Shown in pieces: positions 4,597 to 8,863 of a stretch of DNA of 8,863 nt (positions are counted from its first letter, which is position 1; every line of letters begins with the position of its first letter). A program made the translations under genes and the position numbers. The notes under the pieces were generated by a model. That model worked only from the letters and a program-made list of their open reading frames with translations. It was not told the origin of the DNA and ran no database searches. Source of the stretch: an uncultured Eubacteriales bacterium (lineage in GTDB: Bacteria; Bacillota; Clostridia; Christensenellales; Borkfalkiaceae); NCBI GenBank assembly GCA_900548285.1, contig URKE01000063.1:1-8863 (forward strand), read 5' to 3'.

Positions 4597-5516
4597 GCGA
4601 AAAAAACGTTATCGAAGTTAAAAATCTCACGAAGGATTACGGCTACGGCAAAGGCGTGTTCAACGTGGACCTTAATATAAAGAAAGGCGAAATGGTAGGT
4701 TTCGTCGGCACGAACGGCAGCGGAAAAACCACGACGATAAGAAGTATTCTCGGTTTTATAAAGCCGACGGGCGGCGAGGCGAGAGTGAACGGGCTGAGTT
4801 CGTGGGAACACGCGAGCGAGATAATAAAAAACGTCGGGTACGTTCCCGGCGAAATAGCCTTTCCGGACCTTAAAACGGGCGTGGATTTCCTTAATTCGCA
4901 AAAGGAATTCCTGAATATGAACGATATGAGTTACGCAAACGAACTCATAGAAAGACTGCAACTCGATCCGCGGGCAAACCTGAAGAGAATGAGCAAGGGC
5001 ATGAAACAGAAAACCGCGCTCGTCGCCGCGCTTATGTACGACGCGCCGATTATCATTCTCGACGAACCTACCACGGGACTCGATCCTCTTATGAGAGTTA
5101 CTTTCCTCGATATCATCAAAGAAGAGCATAAAAAAGGCAAGACGATTTTTATGAGCAGTCATAACTTCGAGGAACTTGAAGGAATCTGCGACAAAGTCGC
5201 GCTGATAAGCGACGGGCATATCATCGACGTGTGCGATATGAAAACGATAACCGATCCTGCGGAAAAGGTGTTCAAGATAGAATTCAACAACGAAAAAGAT
5301 TATCTCGATTTCCTTAAAGAGGATTACGTCGTTACGAGAATTCAGGATATTTACAATCAGGCGACTATTAAAATAGGCGCGGACGATACGGCAAAACTTC
5401 TGAAAACGCTTAACAAATACAGCGTTAAGTTTATTTCGGAAATTCCGTATACTCTGGAAAAACATTTCAAAGAAGTATTAAAAGCAAAACGGGAGAATAC
5501 AGAAAATGTTCAGTAA
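4593..5516 (+). CDS. ABC transporter ATP-binding protein, second of a pair
   Basis: This 307-residue ATPase is clearly related to the one before it and has the same motif positions: Walker A GTNGSGKTT (39-47), GYVPGE in place of the Q-loop (82-87), signature RMSKGMKQK (132-140), Walker B IIILDEPTTGLD (153-164) and H190 in FMSSH. Its signature is closer to the usual form of this family than that of its partner. Residues after about 215 again form an extension. The start ATG lies within the stop of the preceding gene, and its own stop lies 11 bases inside the permease gene. Together these overlaps suggest fixed 1:1 production and a heterodimer, by analogy with other paired exporters; two separate homodimers remain possible. 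Confidence 0.92.
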   Translation: MSEKNVIEVKNLTKDYGYGKGVFNVDLNIKKGEMVGFVGTNGSGKTTTIRSILGFIKPTGGEARVNGLSSWEHASEIIKNVGYVPGEIAFPDLKTGVDFLNSQKEFLNMNDMSYANELIERLQLDPRANLKRMSKGMKQKTALVAALMYDAPIIILDEPTTGLDPLMRVTFLDIIKEEHKKGKTIFMSSHNFEELEGICDKVALISDGHIIDVCDMKTITDPAEKVFKIEFNNEKDYLDFLKEDYVVTRIQDIYNQATIKIGADDTAKLLKTLNKYSVKFISEIPYTLEKHFKEVLKAKRENTENVQ

Positions 5517-7146
5517 AGCGTTATTTAAACAATCTTGCAAGGCAAACGGCGTCATGTGGACGATAATAACGTTCGCGGTGTGTTTCATGCTCGCATGCGT
5601 AATGCTCATCAGCGGCAACGGCAATATCGGAGAAACGAAAAATGCCATCGAGGACACCATAATTCAGAAAGAAATCGACGCGGCGATAGAAGAACGCGCG
5701 ATAAACTACTATTCGCTGTCCGACAGCGCGCTCACGACTTTCGATAAGGAGTATATTGCGGCGTTCGACAAAGCGGAATATCTCAGAACGGTAGCCGCTC
5801 TTATGGCGGGCGGAAAATCGGAAAGCGAAGCGAAAACCGCGGCGGCGAGCAAATATTACGGCGTTGCCGCGCTGAAAGTGAATTTTGCGGCAGAGCAGAA
5901 AGCGGTTGATCTCGGCTACGGCGACGACAAGGAAAAAACTCAGGAAATAGTCGGCGTTTCCATGTTCGCGCTCAACCCCGAACTGATAGAAGAGGGCAGT
6001 AAAACACTTTATAACGCCTATCTCGGGAAAACAGAAGATATTCTGGACGCTTACGACGTAACTTCGCTTGTTGTTTACGCGATGCAGGACAAAGGCGAAG
6101 AATATATAACGTCTATCGAAAGAAGAGATTACGTTTCCACCCGCGCCGAAAAGGCGGGCGCGAACTTCCTCGCGCTGAACATCGTTTCGGAAGAAGCGGT
6201 GGACGAAATGATAAAAACATTGTCGTCTTACGGCGTCGACAGGGCAAAATACGACAGTTTCGGATATAATTACGAAAACGTCAAAAAACTTGCGCGCAAC
6301 ACCGTAATCACTTACAGTAACCGCCTCGAATACGAACTTTCCGAACTCGAAAAGAAGTACGCGGCGGGCGGATTCGCATCCGAGGAAGAATATAAAGCGG
6401 CTGCGGAAAAAACGAACGCAGACCTTATCAAGGCTATATCGGGCAGTCTGCTCGATTCGCTTCCGTCGGAAGTGAGCGACGCTCTCGAAGATATCGGTCA
6501 GGCGGATTTATACACGCTTATAGTCGGTTCGATATTTTATAAGCTCGCGGGCTTGCTGCTTCCCATTATTTATATGATTATGGCTTCCAACAACCTTATT
6601 TCCGGGCAGGTGGACAGCGGCTCGATGGCTTACGTTTTGTCCACTTCCATAAAGAGAAAAACGGTCGCGTTCACACAGGCGGTTTATCTTGTCGGTTCGC
6701 TTCTCGCAATGTTTCTGCTCACCACGGCAACCGGTTGCGTGTGTCTTGCGATTGTCGGAACGGATATAGGTCTTACTTACGGAAAATTGTTGCTACTCAA
6801 TCTCGGCGCGTTTCTCGTGCTGTTCGCTCTCTCGGGGCTTAACTTCTTCACGTCGTGTTATTTCGACAGGAGCAAACGCTCTATGGCGATCGGCGGCGGG
6901 CTCAGTATTTTCGCGCTGGTCGCGGCTATGCTCGGCTTGTTCGGCAGCCCGGTAATTCCTAAGGTCGTTCGTCTTGATTCGTTAAATTACTTCAACTATA
7001 CCACGATAATTTCGATGTTCGACGTCGTTTCCATAATGGACGGCACGACGGTGTTCGTCTGGAAATTCGCGATACTCGCGGCGTTGGGATTAATAGGTCT
7101 TATAGCGGGTTCTTTGAAATTCACGAAGAAAGATTTACCGCTTTAA
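5506..7146 (+). CDS. ABC-2-type permease with a large extracytoplasmic domain
   Basis: The 546-residue membrane partner of the two ATPases. A first membrane segment lies at about residues 16-36, followed by a domain of some 300 residues (37-337) and then about five more segments near 338-360, 387-412, 425-443, 462-482 and 523-541. One long loop between segments 1 and 2 is the layout of NatB-like ABC-2 exporters and places the domain outside the cell. That domain is Ala/Glu/Lys-rich, probably helical, and has no cysteine or tryptophan. Residues near 361-370 (NNLISGQVDSG) follow segment 2, a place where ABC-2 permeases often contact the ATPase. The start is ATG 5506, with GGGAG upstream, 11 bases before the end of the previous gene. 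As the only permease, it must form a homodimer or act as one. Substrate unknown. Confidence 0.88.
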   Translation: MFSKALFKQSCKANGVMWTIITFAVCFMLACVMLISGNGNIGETKNAIEDTIIQKEIDAAIEERAINYYSLSDSALTTFDKEYIAAFDKAEYLRTVAALMAGGKSESEAKTAAASKYYGVAALKVNFAAEQKAVDLGYGDDKEKTQEIVGVSMFALNPELIEEGSKTLYNAYLGKTEDILDAYDVTSLVVYAMQDKGEEYITSIERRDYVSTRAEKAGANFLALNIVSEEAVDEMIKTLSSYGVDRAKYDSFGYNYENVKKLARNTVITYSNRLEYELSELEKKYAAGGFASEEEYKAAAEKTNADLIKAISGSLLDSLPSEVSDALEDIGQADLYTLIVGSIFYKLAGLLLPIIYMIMASNNLISGQVDSGSMAYVLSTSIKRKTVAFTQAVYLVGSLLAMFLLTTATGCVCLAIVGTDIGLTYGKLLLLNLGAFLVLFALSGLNFFTSCYFDRSKRSMAIGGGLSIFALVAAMLGLFGSPVIPKVVRLDSLNYFNYTTIISMFDVVSIMDGTTVFVWKFAILAALGLIGLIAGSLKFTKKDLPL

Positions 7147-7169
7147 TAAATAACAAAATAAATAACAAA
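7146..7169. repeat. 12-base A-rich tandem repeat before the TerB-like gene
   Basis: ATAAATAACAAA occurs twice in tandem (7146-7157, 7158-7169), followed by a degenerate third copy. The whole spacer lacks G until the AGGAG at 7180-7184, so it should be unstructured. There is no hairpin, which supports read-through from the permease gene. Confidence 0.6.
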
Positions 7170-7192
7170 TAAAATAAACAGGAGAATAAAAA

Positions 7193-7645
7193 ATGTTTGA
7201 ATTCAACAAAGTAATGAAAGATTACGAAAGCCTCAACGCAATCGAACGCGGCCTGATGCTCACCGAAAAATCGGTAAGCATTCTCGCAAAACTTTCCGCT
7301 CTCGATATCGACGGAATCGACCCCGTGGAAACGCTCGCGTCGTTCATAATCGGCTCGGTCGTTGCGGACGGCAAACTGCATGAGAAAGAATATCTGCTCA
7401 TTTATCCCGCGCTCGTAAAAGTTTTCGGCAGCGATTTCGATTACGAAAGCATCAAAAAAGAGTTCGAGGCGGATAAGGACGGAAGAAAGGATATCGCCAG
7501 GTATACTACCGACCTTCTTCGTGTTCTCGGAACGGTCGACGAAACTCTTTATGAGGACGTAATCATTCTCTGCCTTTGCGTGGTCACGATCGACGGCAAG
7601 GTTTCGTTGAGAGAGAAAAACTACGTTAAACGCCTTATAGCGTGA
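7193..7645 (+). CDS. TerB-like helical protein, last gene of the ABC operon
   Basis: The 150-residue protein has two similar segments typical of the TerB/YebE-like fold: SVVADGKLHEKEY (residues 55-67) and CVVTIDGKVSLREKNY (about 129-144). Each has D-G-K followed by acidic residues (D59, E64, E66; D134, E141), the pattern thought to hold a metal ion in TerB relatives. It has no signal peptide or membrane segment and is probably cytoplasmic. TerB proteins are linked with tellurite and membrane-stress systems, but no other ter genes are present, so a tellurite role should not be assumed. The start ATG has AGGAG 8 bases upstream. It lies 46 bases after the permease, without a terminator between, and a terminator follows, so it is probably co-transcribed. 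Its 3' end has a short degenerate copy at 8518-8565. Confidence 0.75.
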   Translation: MFEFNKVMKDYESLNAIERGLMLTEKSVSILAKLSALDIDGIDPVETLASFIIGSVVADGKLHEKEYLLIYPALVKVFGSDFDYESIKKEFEADKDGRKDIARYTTDLLRVLGTVDETLYEDVIILCLCVVTIDGKVSLREKNYVKRLIA

Positions 7646-7669
7646 TATTTGCAATTTAATCGTTTGCGA

Positions 7670-7697
7670 AAGCCGTTCCGGAAAGGGGCGGCTTTTT
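7670..7697 (+). terminator. Terminator of the ABC/TerB operon
   Basis: AAGCCGTTCC (7670-7679) pairs with GGGGCGGCTT (7685-7694), ten base pairs including two G-U, with a GGAAA loop, followed by TTTCGTTTGTT. It lies 24 bases after the TerB-like stop and just before a new promoter. Confidence 0.82.
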
Positions 7698-7716
7698 CGT
7701 TTGTTCATTGATATGG

Positions 7717-7745
7717 TTGACAGACGCCGCCGGAAAGATTATACT
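7717..7745 (+). promoter_or_regulatory. Promoter of the DUF1275 gene
   Basis: TTGACA (7717-7722), a 17-base spacer and TATACT (7740-7745) make a near-consensus promoter. Transcription should start near 7752, so the in-frame ATG at 7701 is upstream of the mRNA and cannot be the start. Confidence 0.85.
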
Positions 7746-7752
7746 GTAATAA

Positions 7753-7765
7753 GGCTCGGCGAGCC
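7753..7765 (+). promoter_or_regulatory. Short hairpin at the 5' end of the DUF1275 mRNA
   Basis: GGCTC (7753-7757), GGC loop, GAGCC (7761-7765): a 5-base GC-rich stem at or next to the expected RNA 5' end, directly before the GGGAG ribosome site (7766-7770). It could protect the 5' end or tune ribosome access. Chance is possible at this size. Confidence 0.4.
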
Positions 7766-7781
7766 GGGAGACGTGGTGCCT

Positions 7782-8507
7782 ATGAAGAAAACAAAAAACG
7801 AAATATCTCAATCTATGCCGGTGCTTTTGCCGATAATTTTTTCGGCGGGATTGCACGACGCTTATTCGTTTTTCTGCCGCGGCGGCGTTTTTGCCAACGC
7901 GCAGACGGGGAATATAGTGCTTATGAGCATGAATATCGCAAGCGGAAACGCGGCGGGTACGGTTAAATATATTGTGCCGCTGGCATTTTTCACGCTCGGC
8001 GTGATAGTTGCGAAAGTTCTGTTTTTAGTTCTCGGAGAAAAGAAACTGTTCTGGAAACAGGCGGTTCTGCTCGCCGAAGCGATAGCGTTGTTTGCCGTCG
8101 GTTTTATGCCGCAAAGCATGAATTTATACGCGAACGCGATCGTGTCGTTCGCCTGCGCCATGCAGGTGCATACCTTCAATAAAATTTACGGCAACGTTTT
8201 CGCAAGCACTATGTGCATAGGCAATCTTGTCCGGACTGCAGATACTTTTGTCACGGCGATTTCGACAAAGGATAAAGAAGCGTGGAAGAGTTGCGGTTTA
8301 TACTTTACGGCTATAGTTGTATTCGCCGTCGGAGCCGCCGCGGGATATCTCCTGCAAAACAGGTTCGGAAACTACGCGATAATGTTTTCCGCCGCGCTCG
8401 CGTTTTTAGCGTCGTTCGCGTTTATCGGCAAAGAACGTCGTAACGCCGAAGTCGAGGTTGACGATGATAATAAAAAAGACGATGCGAAATCTGAGCAACA
8501 ATCGTGA
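7782..8507 (+). CDS. DUF1275 (YoaK-type) integral membrane protein
   Basis: The 241-residue protein carries the hallmark of the DUF1275 family near its N-terminus: AGLHDAYSFF (residues 22-31) and GGVFANAQTGNIV (34-46), followed by further hydrophobic segments, about six in all, and a charged tail rich in D, K and Q after about residue 215. DUF1275 proteins are membrane proteins of unknown transport or other function. The ATG at 7782 follows GGGAG at 11 bases; GTG 7776, in frame, has a better 5-base spacing and would add only two residues, so it is a serious alternative. The gene has its own promoter and lies outside the ABC operon. It sits between the TerB-like gene and a degenerate copy of that gene's 3' end, which hints at insertion or duplication. 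The family call is firm; the role is unknown. Confidence 0.87.
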   Translation: MKKTKNEISQSMPVLLPIIFSAGLHDAYSFFCRGGVFANAQTGNIVLMSMNIASGNAAGTVKYIVPLAFFTLGVIVAKVLFLVLGEKKLFWKQAVLLAEAIALFAVGFMPQSMNLYANAIVSFACAMQVHTFNKIYGNVFASTMCIGNLVRTADTFVTAISTKDKEAWKSCGLYFTAIVVFAVGAAAGYLLQNRFGNYAIMFSAALAFLASFAFIGKERRNAEVEVDDDNKKDDAKSEQQS

Positions 8508-8517
8508 TATGGACTGA

Positions 8518-8565
8518 AAAAACAGCGTTAAACGCCTTATAGACCTACATTTGCGACTTGTTTAA
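8518..8565 (+). pseudogene. Degenerate copy of the 3' end of the TerB-like gene
   Basis: CGTTAAACGCCTTATAG at 8526-8542 is identical to 7624-7640, the last codons of the TerB-like gene. Extending without gaps, 7616-7652 and 8518-8554 match at 30 of 37 positions by my count. The copy reads V-K-R-L-I in the same frame, as in the TerB-like C-terminus, but is preceded by TGA and runs on to a TAA at 8563. No more of the gene is present. It may be a fragment left by duplication or insertion of the segment between. Confidence 0.45.
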
Positions 8566-8578
8566 TTAAATCCGCCCC

Positions 8579-8596
8579 GACGAGCGTCCGCTCGTC
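8579..8596 (+). terminator. Hairpin after DUF1275, weak terminator candidate
   Basis: GACGAGC (8579-8585) and GCTCGTC (8590-8596) form a perfect 7-base stem around GTCC. No T-tract follows directly; the nearest is GGTTTT 14 bases on, after a tiny ACCA/TGGT stem. It is the only hairpin between the DUF1275 gene and the next promoter. Confidence 0.35.
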
Positions 8597-8627
8597 AGAC
8601 CACGGTTGGTTTTATACGATAAAAAGA

Positions 8628-8656
8628 TTGCTTTCGGACGCATAATGTGATATACT
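8628..8656 (+). promoter_or_regulatory. Promoter of the RpiB-like gene, extended -10
   Basis: TTGCTT (8628-8633), a 17-base spacer and TGATATACT (8648-8656), that is a TGn-extended -10 with TATACT. Transcription would start near 8663, giving a leader of about 32 bases that holds AAGGAG at 8679-8684. Confidence 0.75.
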
Positions 8657-8694
8657 TGGATATATTAAAAAAAAGAATAAGGAGTAAAGGAAAA

Positions 8695-8863
8695 ATGAAG
8701 ACGGTTAAAGACAAATACTTGGTAGTAGGCGCGGATTTCGCGGGCTTCCCGCTTAAAGAAGCGGTTGTTGCGCACCTCGAAAAGAAAGGCTGGAAGATTC
8801 TCGACATGGGCGTTAAGAAGGACAGCGATCCGAACGACACCGACCTTATGTTCCACAGAGTGG
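8695..8863 (+). CDS. RpiB/LacAB-family sugar-phosphate isomerase, N-terminal part
   Basis: The window ends after 56 codons and one base. The visible N-terminus, LVVGADFAGFPLKEAVVAHL then EKKGWKILDMGV (residues 9-40), matches the start of the RpiB/LacA/LacB family, cytoplasmic enzymes that interconvert aldose and ketose phosphates such as ribose 5-phosphate and ribulose 5-phosphate. Normal members read G-S-D-H-A-G-F; here the histidine is phenylalanine (A-D-F-A-G-F). I believe a clostridial subgroup of the family has this form, so the substrate may differ from ribose 5-phosphate and the symbol rpiB is not given. The start is ATG 8695, with AAGGAG ten bases upstream and a closer AAAGG. The catalytic cysteine region lies beyond the window. 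Confidence 0.8.
   Translation, partial: MKTVKDKYLVVGADFAGFPLKEAVVAHLEKKGWKILDMGVKKDSDPNDTDLMFHRV

Noticed and set aside
4557..5465. A 302-codon open frame on the minus strand
   Set aside because: It lies opposite the second ATPase gene, whose motifs are unmistakable. The translation is Phe/Val/Arg-rich, as expected of a reverse-complement reading of a GC-skewed gene, and it has no ribosome site.
7121..7708. A 195-codon open frame on the minus strand
   Set aside because: It is opposite the TerB-like gene, crosses the operon terminator and has no domain or promoter.
7701..7781. A longer N-terminus for the DUF1275 protein
   Set aside because: The ATG at 7701 lies upstream of a near-consensus promoter, and the extra residues are unlike the family.

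Overview
The window looks like chromosomal DNA from a Gram-positive, low-to-mid GC member of the Bacillota, most likely a gut-type Clostridia. The supports are strong AGGAGG-type ribosome sites, near-consensus TTGACA/TATAAT promoters with 17-base spacers, XRE and TetR regulators next to membrane genes, a small lipoprotein, and a DUF1275 protein. No phage, IS, tRNA, rRNA or CRISPR array is visible. The genus cannot be named from this alone.

Layout. (1) 1-800: a divergent pair, a small lipoprotein (minus) and a 70-residue XRE repressor (plus), share a 57-base promoter region holding a perfect 9-base inverted repeat. The pair lies between two copies of the same terminator arm. (2) 816-1850: a two-fold symmetric membrane exporter of the ArsP_2/putative manganese transporter type (minus), with its own promoter and an upstream palindrome. 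(3) 1860-2148: a gap without genes, holding a strong minus-strand terminator and possibly a long 3' UTR or small RNA. (4) 2149-2920: an XRE regulator with four membrane segments (minus), read from a consensus promoter so close to the ATG that the mRNA is probably leaderless; three 23-base direct repeats lie upstream. (5) 2944-7697: a TetR regulator (minus) divergent from an operon of two ABC ATPases, one large ABC-2 permease and a TerB-like protein. The two promoters share a -10 element, and a 13-base palindrome (TCAACAGTGTTGA) sits where it could shut both. (6) 7700-8600: a DUF1275 gene with its own promoter, followed by a short degenerate copy of the 3' end of the TerB-like gene. (7) 8628-8863: the start of an RpiB/LacAB-type sugar-phosphate isomerase, cut by the window edge.

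How the genes work together. The clearest unit is region 5: TetR probably senses a compound exported by the ABC complex and represses both itself and the operon. The two ATPases overlap by 4 bases and the second overlaps the permease by 11, so translation is probably coupled and the complex is probably a heterodimer of ATPases on one permease with a large outer domain. The TerB-like protein follows in the same transcript. The other units appear to be independent small modules, each with its own promoter. Two of them (lipoprotein/XRE and DUF1275) are bracketed by short direct repeats, which suggests separate acquisition or duplication.
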